A stretch of DNA of 64,000 bases from Lwoffella lincolnii (GCF_002014765.1 NZ_MUYT01000001.1:1-64000); one strand, 5' to 3'. Shown: positions 43,428 through 52,383, counted from the first letter of the stretch. A program made the numbers and translations. Notes: generated by a model not told the origin, from the sequence alone.

Positions 43428-44142
43428 AGCCATGCTCCAGCGAACGCTGGCACGCATTGACGATAAAAAGGCAGGAATAGACACACCAGATGAGTTATGG
43501 GTGGTTGACCATAACGATGTCTATACCTTAGGGCAGGCGGGTAAACCTGAACACATCTTGGCACGCAATGACACGCCCATTATCCAAACTGACCGTGGCG
43601 GACAAGTAACATGGCATGGGCATGGGCAGTTGGTGGTGTACTGGCTGTTTGACTTAAATGCTCTGGATTGGAAAGTGCGAGATTTGGTGTCTCATGCTGA
43701 ACAGGCCATAGAAGATGTGGTGAATGGCTATTTAGCCACAGCGACCATGTCTGCCAATGCCAGCAAGCCGAATGTCAACAAGCCCAATGTCAACAACTTA
43801 GTTGCTAAAGCACGCCAAGATGCCCCAGGGGTGTATATTTATCAACAACAACAAGATGGCACATTAGGTGAGATGTTGGGTAAAATCGCTTCATTAGGCT
43901 TTAAAATTAAGCATGGCTTTAGTTATCATGGCATCGCTTTAAATGTCAGTTGTGATTTGTCAGCGTTTCATTTAATTAATCCTTGTGGTTATGCAGGCAT
44001 GCAAATGCTCAGATTGGCGGACTTGATACCCATGGGTGATGGTCAGGCAGATGATGGCCGCATCAATGACAACCAAGTCAGTCAAAATCTGATACATGCC
44101 ATCACACAACGTCATCAAGGGCAGGTGGCATTGCGTCAATGA
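43324..44142 (+). CDS. lipB: Octanoyltransferase (lipoate-protein ligase B)
   Basis: Moves octanoyl groups from ACP to lipoyl domains in the first step of lipoate synthesis. Motifs are DELWVVDHNDVYTLGQAGKP, QTDRGGQVTWHGHGQLVVYW, PGVYIY, KIASLGFKIKHGFSYHGIAL (catalytic Lys) and NPCGYAGMQMLRL (catalytic Cys). AAGGAC sits 7 bases before the ATG at 43324, so translation starts inside mscS with a 104-base overlap in another frame. A start at 43360 is also possible. An in-frame repeat (SKPNVNKPNVNN) is inserted near residues 148-159. Confidence 0.93.
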   Translation: MTIPNVNHLTTPMPFTVPIPKVRYLTQADYQPTHEAMLQRTLARIDDKKAGIDTPDELWVVDHNDVYTLGQAGKPEHILARNDTPIIQTDRGGQVTWHGHGQLVVYWLFDLNALDWKVRDLVSHAEQAIEDVVNGYLATATMSANASKPNVNKPNVNNLVAKARQDAPGVYIYQQQQDGTLGEMLGKIASLGFKIKHGFSYHGIALNVSCDLSAFHLINPCGYAGMQMLRLADLIPMGDGQADDGRINDNQVSQNLIHAITQRHQGQVALRQ

Positions 44143-44253
44143 CAGTTAGGCAACAGTTAGATGACAGTTAGATGACAACGGTATGTCTGTCTTGCTATAC
44201 TTGCTGAGCAATTATTACAAACATGTTATGTATTTTTTATAAGGAGAACACAC

Positions 44254-44787
44254 ATGGCAGATTTTAATCAAATATTGGACGCAGGCGATGTTGATAATGG
44301 TGTGATTAACGTGGTCATCGAAATCCCCACAGGCAGTAACCACAAAGTTGAATGGAAGCGTCAATTGGGCTGCTTTAAGCTTGACAGAGTTGAGCCAGCC
44401 ATCTTTGCTAAGCCTTGCAATTATGGCTTTATTCCCCAAACGTTAGATGAAGATGGTGATGAATTAGATGCCTTAGTCATCACCACTGAACCATTACCAA
44501 CAGGGGTGTTCTTAGAAGCCAAAGTCATTGGTGTGATGAAATTTGTGGATGATGGTGAAGTTGATGATAAAATCATCGTTGTGCCTGCCGATGACCGAAA
44601 CACAGGCAACGCCATCAATGGCCTAGATGACTTACCAAAGCAGTTCATTAAACAGTTAGAATTTCATTTTAACCGTTATAAGGACCTAAAAAAAGCAGAC
44701 AGCACCACTGTTGACTCTTGGGGTGATGTCGCTGAAGCCAAGCAAGTGATTCGTGATGCCATTCAACGCTGGAAAGATGACGCCTAA
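44254..44787 (+). CDS. ppa: Inorganic pyrophosphatase
   Basis: Hydrolyses pyrophosphate to drive biosynthesis. Family I motifs are VVIEIPTGSNHKVEW, GFIPQTLDEDGDELDALV (metal site) and VPADDRNTGNAINGLDDLP. The length of 177 residues is normal. AGGAG upstream. An extended -10 (TGCTATACT) lies at 44193-44201. Confidence 0.97.
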   Translation: MADFNQILDAGDVDNGVINVVIEIPTGSNHKVEWKRQLGCFKLDRVEPAIFAKPCNYGFIPQTLDEDGDELDALVITTEPLPTGVFLEAKVIGVMKFVDDGEVDDKIIVVPADDRNTGNAINGLDDLPKQFIKQLEFHFNRYKDLKKADSTTVDSWGDVAEAKQVIRDAIQRWKDDA

Positions 44788-44902
44788 TCCCCTAATCCGT
44801 GATTCATGCTTTCGTGATGACTGCTGATAACGGTTAAAATGAATCACGATAAGCTTTAATGATGAACCAGTCTAATGATGAGCAAGTTGTCAGTCAGCTT
44901 GC

Positions 44903-45589
44903 TTATGATATGACCGATTGATTTGACGAACTGTCAAGTTGTAGCCATTGCCCCACCACAGTTGCCAGCTCATCAATGCCTTGTTTTTTAAGGGCAGAAA
45001 ATGACTGAATGCTAAATGGTAAATCCAGCCTTTGTAAGGTTTGTTGAGTTTTTAGTAAGGTGTTTTTGGCTTGTCCAAATTTAAGTTTGTCAGCTTTGGT
45101 CAACAACACATGCACAGGCAACTCACCATCTTTTGCCCACAATAGCATTTGTTCGTCAAAATATTTGAGTGGATGGCGGATATCAGTCATCAATACCAAA
45201 CCTGCCAAACTTTTTCTATCGACCAAATAGGACTCTAGTTCCACTTGCCATTCTCGTTTCATCTCTTCAGGCACAGCAGCATAACCATATCCTGGTAAAT
45301 CCACGATACGCTGAGTATCATTACCCACCTTAAAGAAGTTAATCATTTGCGTACGCCCTGGGGTTTTAGAGGAGCGAGCAAGTTGTCTTTGATTGGTCAA
45401 AGTGTTAATGGCAGAAGATTTGCCCGCATTTGACCGTCCTGCAAATGCCACTTCAAAGCCACTGTCAGCAGGACAAAGTTGAAAGGTGGGGGCAGACATC
45501 AAAAATTCAGTTTGCCAAATGCGTTTCAGATGGCGATTGATTGAGTGGGGGTTGGTTTTGTCTTGGTTTGGGGTTTGGGCATAAGTCAT
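44903..45589 (-). CDS. engB: Ribosome biogenesis GTPase EngB/YsxC
   Basis: Essential GTPase for 50S assembly. G1 is GRSNAGKSSAINTL, the family segment is RSSKTPGRTQMINFF, G3 is DLPGYGYAAVPEE, and G4 is TKADKL. The length of 228 residues fits. It stands alone and converges with ppa. The cytochrome gene diverges from it. Confidence 0.95.
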   Translation of the reverse strand: MTYAQTPNQDKTNPHSINRHLKRIWQTEFLMSAPTFQLCPADSGFEVAFAGRSNAGKSSAINTLTNQRQLARSSKTPGRTQMINFFKVGNDTQRIVDLPGYGYAAVPEEMKREWQVELESYLVDRKSLAGLVLMTDIRHPLKYFDEQMLLWAKDGELPVHVLLTKADKLKFGQAKNTLLKTQQTLQRLDLPFSIQSFSALKKQGIDELATVVGQWLQLDSSSNQSVIS

Positions 45590-45833
45590 GGTTTGACCTT
45601 AAAACGTCAGTTTAAGCTTAATGACAGTCAGCTTAATTAAAAGCGGTTGGATTAAAAGCAGTTTAATTAAAAGCACTTAGGCTGGCATGTGTTGTTAAAA
45701 TATTTTTGCACAAAGAAGCCAAATTGTAACAAACTTAATGGGCAAACTCATCACACCATTCACATCACAACAGAATAAATCACAAAAAAATTGCCCATTA
45801 GGTCACAATTTGTATCAAAAATGACGTAAGTCT

Positions 45834-45842
45834 TGCTATAAT
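45834..45842 (+). promoter_or_regulatory. Extended -10 promoter of the cytochrome c4 gene
   Basis: TGCTATAAT fits the TGnTATAAT extended -10. No strong -35 is seen, as is common for this promoter type. Transcription would begin near 45849, just before the 13-base repeats. Confidence 0.55.
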
Positions 45843-45857
45843 GACGGCTGAAAACTG

Positions 45858-45900
45858 GATTTATTGTAGGGATTTATTGTAGGGATTTATTGTAGGGATT
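45858..45900. repeat. 13-bp x3 tandem repeat in the cytochrome c4 leader
   Basis: GATTTATTGTAGG is repeated perfectly three times (45858-45870, 45871-45883, 45884-45896) plus GATT. It lies between the extended -10 and the start codon. Confidence 0.95.
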
Positions 45901-46027
45901 AGTGTTGTTTGAACCAAGATTGTTTTTACTGATGCTTATCCAGCCGTTTTGGCAATACACCCACAACACCCACATTTTATTCGCTTAGCTCAAATTAAGC
46001 CAAATTTAAGTAAGTAGGATTTTATCG

Positions 46028-46693
46028 ATGAAAAAATTGCTCACTGCCGTCAGTTTGTCGTTGTTCAGTGTGAGTGCATTGGCAGCCATCAACGTGCCTA
46101 AGCATGACATCGAAGCTGGCAAAACCATTGCAGAGAATAATTGTGCCGCTTGTCATGGTGTCAATGGGGTCAGCGTTGTGCCGTCACAACCGAACTTGGG
46201 CGGTCAGCACATCAAATATCTGTACAAACAGCTACTGGACTTTAAGTCTGGTCATCGAGTCAATGGCATCATGCAAGCACAGGTTGCCAACTTATCTCAG
46301 CAAGACCTTGCGAATGTCTCAGCTTTTTATGCCAGTCAACAGCCTTGGGGTGTCAGTTATGGCAACCCTGCCACCGCAGACCAAGCCATTAAATTGTATT
46401 TAGGTGGTGATAAGAGTCGTGGCGTCATTCCGTGTTCTGGCTGTCATGACCCTAAAGGTCAAGGCAATGCGTGGGCAGGTTTTCCACGCTTGGGTGGTCA
46501 GCATTCGGCTTATGTCGCCACGCAGTTAAAGTTATTTCGTGCTGCTGGTCGTGAAGATGATGTCAGTAAAGACCAGATGCGTGTCAACGATGCTGCCAAA
46601 GAAGGTGAAAAAGGCATGATGCAGATGGTGGCAAAACACTTATCTGACAAAGACATCGCCATGCTGTCAGACTTGATTGCTGGATTGCACTAA
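46028..46693 (+). CDS. Cytochrome c4-type dihaem protein
   Basis: Periplasmic electron carrier. A cleavable signal peptide (MKKLLTAVSLSLFSVSALAA) is followed by two haem-binding sites, CAACH (39-43) and CSGCH (136-140), each with the c4-type context (PNLGGQHIKYLYKQL and PRLGGQHSAYVATQLKLF). The length of 221 residues fits cytochrome c4, which usually feeds terminal oxidases. A strong terminator follows. Confidence 0.93.
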   Translation: MKKLLTAVSLSLFSVSALAAINVPKHDIEAGKTIAENNCAACHGVNGVSVVPSQPNLGGQHIKYLYKQLLDFKSGHRVNGIMQAQVANLSQQDLANVSAFYASQQPWGVSYGNPATADQAIKLYLGGDKSRGVIPCSGCHDPKGQGNAWAGFPRLGGQHSAYVATQLKLFRAAGREDDVSKDQMRVNDAAKEGEKGMMQMVAKHLSDKDIAMLSDLIAGLH

Positions 46694-46784
46694 TCCACAT
46701 ATTTTGAGCCGATAGACAGATATTTTATGGTCATTTTGTGTTTGTCTTTTTCCATACTTTGCCCATCATACCTTGCTCCATCTT

Positions 46785-46824
46785 GCCCCATAAAGTCATG
46801 AGAATTTTATGGGGCGTTTTGTTT
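46785..46824 (+). terminator. Rho-independent terminator after cytochrome c4
   Basis: Perfect 10-base stem GCCCCATAAA / TTTATGGGGC followed by GTTTTGTTT. Confidence 0.88.
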
Positions 46825-46916
46825 CACCTTTTATTAACTTTTATTAATTATCAATTAATTTTTTAACTGTGTATTAGCTGTTTTTTAATTGTATATTAAC
46901 CGTGATTGGAACAGTC

Positions 46917-48122
46917 ATGCAATCAACCAAACTTTCTGCTTCTTATTTGTTGGCTTGTGTGTTGCCGTTATTTTTGTTTACTTGGTTTGCTGAGCCTTAT
47001 GCCAGTCAAATGGATTTTTGGTTGGCGTGGCTTGTTGCCATGCTATTGGTAAGCTTGCCCGTGTTGTTTGCTGAGATTGGGCTTGCCAGACGCAGTGGGC
47101 AATCTCCCTTGTTGGCGATGCCTGTATTAACCAGAGAATCCGATTCCAGCATGGCATGGCGTGGCTATGGGTGGTTGGCACAGCTGACAGCCTTATCTTT
47201 GGCGGCTTTGGTGATTGCCAGCATTGGTGTGCATGGTCAAGCATTATTTGCCATGGTGGGGGTGGTGTTGCCAACGTTTGTGGTTGGGGCGTTGTTGATG
47301 GCAGTAGTGCTGATGATAAGTGTGCTGGGGTCTGGTTTGATAAAACCCATGCTGTTATTGGCATTGTTGGCGGTGCTTGCCACCATTGGCATTCATCTGG
47401 CAGATGGTTTTGAGCTGACCAATATGCAGATGACAGCATTTTCTTTGGCTGAATGGGCAAGGGCAGTGGCGTTGGCATTACTTTGCTTTGCTGTGGGTGG
47501 TGGTGTGTATTGGTGGGAGCTAAGCCAAACCAACTTAAACCAAACCAACTTAAACCAAGCCCAACCAAATCAGGTCAATCAATCTGCTCAATCTCAATCG
47601 TCTGCCAGTCGGCAGGTGTTGCCTATTTTGGCGGTGCAAGTGGTGGTGGGACTGGTGGCGATGGTATTGGTGGCAAGTAAAGAAGCCACCTTATCAATGA
47701 CGTTGATGCTGATGTCTACTGACACAACGTTGGTACAAGGTGCTAAGATGGGCAGTACACTGGCATCTGGGCTGTTGGTGATGGCAGGGGTGAGTTTGGC
47801 AATCGCTTTGGTGTCTATGACCATGATTCAAGTCAAAGAGCGATTAGGATTGGTAAAGTCAATGCTGATGCTATTGCCAGCATTAGTGCTGGTGGTGTTA
47901 CCAGTTTATGTGCTGTGGGGATTGACGGTGATGCTAAGCATCATCAGCGTATTGGTATTAAGTGTTTTTGTGGGTTGGCAGATGAAAATCAGTCATTTAA
48001 GAAAATCGTTAAACTTCTCTAGCGAAATCAATTATAACCTATGGCGTGTTGCCATTCGTATTTTTGTGCCATTGGCATTATTGGTTGCGATGGTGGGTTG
48101 GGTACAGATTTGGTTGGGGTGA
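46917..48122 (+). CDS. SNF-like multi-pass membrane protein
   Basis: A 401-residue hydrophobic protein with about 10-11 membrane segments. The early block LLVSLPVLFAEIGLARRSGQ resembles the second helix of sodium:neurotransmitter (NSS/SNF) transporters, but I do not see the usual GNVWRFP-like first helix, so function is open. I chose the ATG at 46917, 6 bases after GGA. A hydrophilic loop near residue 205 holds in-frame repeats (QTNLNQTNLNQ). It precedes rnfH. Confidence 0.55.
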   Translation: MQSTKLSASYLLACVLPLFLFTWFAEPYASQMDFWLAWLVAMLLVSLPVLFAEIGLARRSGQSPLLAMPVLTRESDSSMAWRGYGWLAQLTALSLAALVIASIGVHGQALFAMVGVVLPTFVVGALLMAVVLMISVLGSGLIKPMLLLALLAVLATIGIHLADGFELTNMQMTAFSLAEWARAVALALLCFAVGGGVYWWELSQTNLNQTNLNQAQPNQVNQSAQSQSSASRQVLPILAVQVVVGLVAMVLVASKEATLSMTLMLMSTDTTLVQGAKMGSTLASGLLVMAGVSLAIALVSMTMIQVKERLGLVKSMLMLLPALVLVVLPVYVLWGLTVMLSIISVLVLSVFVGWQMKISHLRKSLNFSSEINYNLWRVAIRIFVPLALLVAMVGWVQIWLG

Positions 48123-48208
48123 TGTTTTTTTCAGAGGTGTTTTTGTGAACATTGTCTGATTTTAGATGACATGTTTTATGTTTTAGCATTTATAAAGTGA
48201 GCCTATCA

Positions 48209-48547
48209 ATGACCCACATTCCGATTACTTTGGCATATGCTCCTGACGAACCAACTGATGGTCAAACACATAAAATCAGCCAGCGACAACTATATCAGTC
48301 GTTACAAATCAAAAGTGGTACGACCATTTATCAAGCATTAAAGCTGTGCGGTTGGCTTGATGAATTTTTTGAGCTTAAAGCATGGTGTCAGGCACATCAA
48401 GATGAACAAAAACCCACTGCCAAAGATTGGCGAGTGGGGATATTTTCCCAAAAACAACCCTTAAGTTATGTGTTGCAAGCTTATGATAGGGTAGAAGTCT
48501 ATCGAGCATTAAGCGTTGAACCGATGCAAAGACGCAAACAAAAGTAG
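48209..48547 (+). CDS. rnfH: RnfH family (RatB-like) protein
   Basis: A 112-residue ubiquitin-like fold protein. It shows MTHIPITLAYA at the start, VGIFSQKQPLSYVLQAYDRV and EVYRALSVEPMQRRKQK at the end, matching the RnfH pattern. The exact role is unclear in all species. The order rnfH next to bamE and fur is typical of gammaproteobacteria. I chose the ATG at 48209 over a GTG 4 codons upstream. Confidence 0.88.
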   Translation: MTHIPITLAYAPDEPTDGQTHKISQRQLYQSLQIKSGTTIYQALKLCGWLDEFFELKAWCQAHQDEQKPTAKDWRVGIFSQKQPLSYVLQAYDRVEVYRALSVEPMQRRKQK

Positions 48548-48651
48548 CCACCATCACTGACTGACCATATCAATCGTCCTAACGCACAAGGCAGTCATTG
48601 TTTATCTTTTGCCATTTGATGAGCTGTTTGGTGGACCATCTAATGTGTCAG

Positions 48652-49044
48652 CTATCTGATAGGTAAGGTTTCGATGCCTTCAATGCGGCTGACTTTTGCC
48701 TGTTCATCAAAATAGACACTCAAACGTTGCTTGGCGTTGTGAGTGTTGAGCTTGCCTTGTCGCTTACCGTCTGTCCCTGCGGTGTAATCATACAGATAAT
48801 CCCAACGTCTTGGATTGAGTGTGTCGTTGACGGCAGGACTGCCCAATAGATACAGTACTTGCTCACTGTCCATACCGATTTGTATTTGTTTGGCTTGTAT
48901 TTGGGTGATGTGAGTGCCTTGGGGTATGTCGATGGTATGGACAGACAATAGTGAGCAGCCACCCAAAACACTGATGCTCAACGCCATCGTGGTGATGGTA
49001 AATGGGTTTTTTATAAATCGAGTAAAGACATTCATGATGGTCAT
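48652..49044 (-). CDS. bamE: Outer membrane assembly lipoprotein BamE
   Basis: Small lipoprotein of the BAM complex that inserts beta-barrel proteins. Lipobox LGGC is at residues 27-30. The SmpA/OmlA fold shows QIQIGMDSEQVLYLLGSP and the pairing LNPRRWDYLYDYTAG, then RLSVYFDEQAKVSRIEG. The length of 130 residues is normal. An ATG three codons later (49035) is an equally possible start. It diverges from fur. Confidence 0.93.
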   Translation of the reverse strand: MTIMNVFTRFIKNPFTITTMALSISVLGGCSLLSVHTIDIPQGTHITQIQAKQIQIGMDSEQVLYLLGSPAVNDTLNPRRWDYLYDYTAGTDGKRQGKLNTHNAKQRLSVYFDEQAKVSRIEGIETLPIR

Positions 49045-49249
49045 TTCATTTTAACTAAAAAAACAGTAAGATAAAAAGGTCAAACAATGATAAAGCAAAT
49101 GCCTTATTTATGCAATTTGGGTGATGTCATTTTGTATCAGTTGCTAAACAAGATTGGCTTGGGTTTTTGTTTGGTTTTTGTTCACCTTAAGCGACTTTAT
49201 CATTTAATTTTTTTATGATGGACGTTATTCGTTAAATATGGAGAATATT

Positions 49250-49684
49250 ATGGCCTATACCAATCAAGACCTTAGAAAAGCTGGACTAAAAGTTACCTTA
49301 CCAAGGGTAAAAATTTTAGAGTTACTAGAAAATGCTCAACAGCATCATATGAGTGCAGAAGAAGTGTATAAAGCCTTGATTGACCAAGGAGAAGATGTGG
49401 GCTTGGCGACAGTTTATCGAGTATTGACCCAGTTTGAGCAGGCGGGCATTGTTGAACGGCATAATTTTGAAAATAACTTGTCGGTATTTGAGATATCTCA
49501 CGGAGAACACCACGACCACTTGGTGTGCGATGTGTGCGGTAAAATCATTGAGTTTCATAACGACATCATTGAAGCACAACAAAAACAGGTTGCTAAAGAG
49601 CATGGTTTTAAATTATCTGGACATTCGTTGGTGCTTTATGGCATTTGTGCCAACAAATCTTGTCGTGAAAGTATAAAATCGTAA
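49250..49684 (+). CDS. fur: Ferric uptake regulator
   Basis: Iron-responsive repressor. The DNA-binding part reads LRKAGLKVTLPRVKILELLE and VGLATVYRVLTQFEQAGIV. The metal region shows HGEHHDHLVCDVCGKIIEF and a second Cys pair in CANKSC. I chose the ATG at 49250 (144 residues), with GGAG upstream. Its last 15 bases, including the stop, are duplicated. Confidence 0.97.
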   Translation: MAYTNQDLRKAGLKVTLPRVKILELLENAQQHHMSAEEVYKALIDQGEDVGLATVYRVLTQFEQAGIVERHNFENNLSVFEISHGEHHDHLVCDVCGKIIEFHNDIIEAQQKQVAKEHGFKLSGHSLVLYGICANKSCRESIKS

Positions 49685-49699
49685 AGTATAGAATCGTCA
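49670..49699. repeat. 15-bp tandem duplication including the fur stop
   Basis: AGTATAAAATCGTAA followed by AGTATAGAATCGTCA, 13 of 15 identical. The TAA stop is the end of the first copy. Confidence 0.8.
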
Positions 49700-49765
49700 T
49701 AAAACTGATGATAATATTGTCCGTTCGTTCAAACGAGAATTTAAATGAGCATATGGAGCAGTGGC

Positions 49766-49924
49766 ATGCCATTAAAAGAAATCATGTTTAAAGAGATGTT
49801 GATAAAAGGTATGTTGGTACTGACCTTAGGGGCAGGGTTGCTTACCGCTTGTGATGCAAAAGATGCCTGCTTAGATGGTGGTGGTCGATATGATGAAGAA
49901 AAGAAAGTGTGTGAGTATTCATGA
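49766..49924 (+). CDS. Small lipoprotein downstream of fur
   Basis: A 52-residue protein with a signal peptide and lipobox: MLVLTLGAGLLTAC, then DAKDACLDGGGRYDEEKKVC and a short end (EYS). Three Cys in the mature part (one lipidated) suggest a disulphide. The ATG at 49766 has GGAG 7 bases upstream; the open frame begins at 49745. The pattern C-x-n-GGRYDEEKKVCEY is like small secreted lipoproteins of unknown function. It lies 81 bases past fur. Confidence 0.65.
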   Translation: MPLKEIMFKEMLIKGMLVLTLGAGLLTACDAKDACLDGGGRYDEEKKVCEYS

Positions 49925-49970
49925 CGTTAAGCCCACCAACACCGCTGGGTTTGATGGTGGGGCTAGTGAC

Positions 49971-50008
49971 ATCATTCATTAATGTCCAAATCATTCATTA
50001 ATGTCTAA
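49971..50008. repeat. 19-bp tandem duplication including the pilU stop
   Basis: ATCATTCATTAATGTCCAA and ATCATTCATTAATGTCTAA (one mismatch) in tandem. On the minus strand the pilU stop lies in the second unit, and the extra copy is downstream. Confidence 0.88.
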
Positions 50009-51112
50009 AGACAATGTGTTGTCATCATCTATGTCTTGACCTGCATTTTTGCCTTCTAGTTTGATTTGTAGGCGTAGGTCATTGGGTGAATCGGCGTGTT
50101 TGAGGGCATCTTTGTAAGTGATTTCACCTGCTTCATACAAATCAAACAAGGCTTGGTCAAAGGTTTGCATGCCCTGCTCACGAGAACGCTTCATCACAGG
50201 CTTAATTTCATGGACTTCTCCTTTACGAATAAAGTCACTGATAAGTTGTGAATTTAACAAAATCTCAATCGCTGCTCGTCGCCCTTTGCCATCTGGTGTG
50301 GGTATCAGCTGTTGGGCAATGATGGCACGTAAGTTGAGCGACAAGTCCATAAATAGTTGATTATGACGGTCGGCCTCAAAAAAGTGAATGATGCGGTCAA
50401 TGGCTTGGTTGGCGTTGTTAGCGTGCAAGGTGGCAAATACCAAATGCCCTGTTTCGGCATATTGAATGGCGTAACTCATGACTTCACGGTTACGAATCTC
50501 CCCAATCAAAATCACATCTGGGGCTTGACGCAGGGTGTTTTTTAGCCCCGCTTCAAACGATAGGGTGTCAATACCCACTTCACGTTGAGTAACGATACAG
50601 CCTTTGTGTTCGTGGACGTATTCAATGGGGTCTTCGATGGTGATGATGTGTCCTCGAGAGTTGGCATTGCGATAGCCCATCATGGCGGCAAGGGTGGTGG
50701 ATTTACCTGTGCCTGTTGCTCCGACCAATAGGATAATGCCACGTTTTTTCATCGCCAATTCTTTTAAGATGATGGGCAGATTTAAGTCTTCAACCGTGGG
50801 GATTTCTGTTTCAATTTTACGCAGCACCATGCCAGCATGGTTTCGTTGGATAAAAGCACTGACACGAAAGCGTGCTGTCTCACCTTTATCGCTAATGGCA
50901 AACTGGCACTCATTGGTCTCTTCAAATTCTTGTTTTTGGCTGTTGGTCATGATGCTGGTAACCAGCTGCATGGTTTGCTTGGGTGATAATGGTGATTTGC
51001 TCACAGGCATGATTTGACCATTAATTTTTATAGATGGTGGCACATTGGCGGTAATGAATAGGTCTGAGCCGTTTTGTTTTACCATTAATTGTAATAATTT
51101 ATCAAAATCCAT
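49991..51112 (-). CDS. pilU: Type IV pilus retraction ATPase PilU
   Basis: Accessory retraction motor of type IV pili. Walker A GATGTGKST (131-139), ITIEDPIEYVHEHKG, the Asp box TLRQAPDVILIGEIRNR and the His-box FATLHANNANQAIDRI. The length of 373 residues and the PilU-like C-terminus (SPNDLRLQIKLEG) separate it from PilT. It lies 22 bases after pilT and they probably form one operon. Confidence 0.95.
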   Translation of the reverse strand: MDFDKLLQLMVKQNGSDLFITANVPPSIKINGQIMPVSKSPLSPKQTMQLVTSIMTNSQKQEFEETNECQFAISDKGETARFRVSAFIQRNHAGMVLRKIETEIPTVEDLNLPIILKELAMKKRGIILLVGATGTGKSTTLAAMMGYRNANSRGHIITIEDPIEYVHEHKGCIVTQREVGIDTLSFEAGLKNTLRQAPDVILIGEIRNREVMSYAIQYAETGHLVFATLHANNANQAIDRIIHFFEADRHNQLFMDLSLNLRAIIAQQLIPTPDGKGRRAAIEILLNSQLISDFIRKGEVHEIKPVMKRSREQGMQTFDQALFDLYEAGEITYKDALKHADSPNDLRLQIKLEGKNAGQDIDDDNTLSLDINE

Positions 51113-51134
51113 AATAAACGTCTCTCATTGAGCA

Positions 51135-52181
51135 TTAAACAAAAGCTTCAGGCTGTTTGGCATACGCGCGGGCAGATTCTTTGCTGATGGTGCCTTTACT
51201 GACTAAGTTTTTTAGGGTTTGATCCAGCGTCGTCATGCCTTCGCCTGCTCCAGTTTGAATGGCAGAATACATCTGAGCAACTTTGTTTTCACGGATAAGG
51301 TTACGAATGGCAGGCGTGCCAAGCATGATTTCGTGAGCTGCTACCCGACCTCCTGTCTGACGTTTCAGTAGGGTTTGTGAGATAACCGCTTGTAATGACT
51401 CAGAAAGCATGGCTCGTATCATGTCTTTTTCGGCAGCAGGGAACACGTCAATCACACGGTCAATGGTTTTAGCCGCAGAGCTGGTGTGCAAAGTGCCAAA
51501 CACCAAGTGTCCTGTTTCAGCAGCAGTCAAAGCAAGGCGAATGGTTTCAAGGTCACGCATCTCACCCACCAAGATGATGTCAGGGTCTTCACGAAGAGCT
51601 GAGCGTAATGCAGCATCAAAGCTTAGGGTATCACGGTGAACTTCACGCTGGTTGACCAAGCTTTTTTTGGATTCATGGACAAACTCAATGGGGTCCTCAA
51701 TGGTCAAGATATGCTCACGACGGGTCTCATTGATATAGTCAATCATCGCTGCCAATGTGGTGGATTTGCCTGAGCCTGTCGGTCCTGTAACCAGCACCAC
51801 GCCTTTTTTAAAGTTAGACACTTTTTTAAACACATCACCCATGCCAAGTTGTTCCATGGTCAATACTTCTGATGGAATGGTACGAAACACCGCACCTGCT
51901 CCACGGTTTTGGTTAAAGGCGTTGACACGAAAGCGAGCAAGTTTAGGGATTTCAAAAGAAAAGTCAGTTTCAAAAAACTCTTCATAATCTGCACGTTGTT
52001 TGTCGTTCATGATGTCATAGATAAGCTGATGAACATCTTTGTGTTCTAGGGGTGCCATGTTGATGCGTTGAACTTCACCATCGACACGTATCATCGCAGG
52101 CAGACCTGCTGAAATGTGCAAATCCGAAGCTTTGTTTTTGACCACAAAGCGTAACAAATCTTCAATACTGACTTGACTCAT
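51135..52181 (-). CDS. pilT: Type IV pilus retraction ATPase PilT
   Basis: Main motor for pilus retraction and twitching. Walker A GPTGSGKST (133-141), TIEDPIEFVHESKKSL, SALREDPDIILVGEMRD, FGTLHTSSAAKTIDRVID and the PilT AIRNLIRE motif near residue 290. The length of 348 residues is normal. AAGGAACTC precedes the ATG. Confidence 0.97.
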   Translation of the reverse strand: MSQVSIEDLLRFVVKNKASDLHISAGLPAMIRVDGEVQRINMAPLEHKDVHQLIYDIMNDKQRADYEEFFETDFSFEIPKLARFRVNAFNQNRGAGAVFRTIPSEVLTMEQLGMGDVFKKVSNFKKGVVLVTGPTGSGKSTTLAAMIDYINETRREHILTIEDPIEFVHESKKSLVNQREVHRDTLSFDAALRSALREDPDIILVGEMRDLETIRLALTAAETGHLVFGTLHTSSAAKTIDRVIDVFPAAEKDMIRAMLSESLQAVISQTLLKRQTGGRVAAHEIMLGTPAIRNLIRENKVAQMYSAIQTGAGEGMTTLDQTLKNLVSKGTISKESARAYAKQPEAFV

Positions 52182-52383
52182 GATAGAGTTCCTTACGGTT
52201 GTTTTTATTAAAAGGCTTTATGAACTGATGAAGATGTGTCATAAAATAGACACCACAGTCATTTGCTTATAATAGCAAGACTTGACGGATTTGTCAGAGT
52301 AAAAAATGACCAAAACCACCATCTTAGTAAGCATCTTTGAAAACATAAAAATCAACCCCCATCAAAACCGATAAGGACACATC

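Larger units (their letters stand above)
45590..46027. other. Divergent region engB / cytochrome c4
   Basis: No gene. It contains degenerate TTAATTAAAAGC-type repeats close to engB (about 45632-45678), an extended -10 promoter for the cytochrome at 45834-45842, and a 13-base triplicate in the cytochrome leader (45858-45900). Confidence 0.5.

Noticed and set aside
45858..45900. Regular repeats considered as a CRISPR array
   Set aside because: The 13-base units are directly adjacent with no spacers.
46978..47568. 196-codon minus-strand frame inside the SNF-like gene
   Set aside because: Pro/Gln/His-rich translation typical of the antisense of a hydrophobic protein; the plus-strand frame has credible membrane helices.
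49930..49965. Hairpin AGCCCACCA / TGGTGGGGCT considered as a terminator
   Set aside because: The stem is imperfect and no T run follows on either strand, so it is left unannotated.
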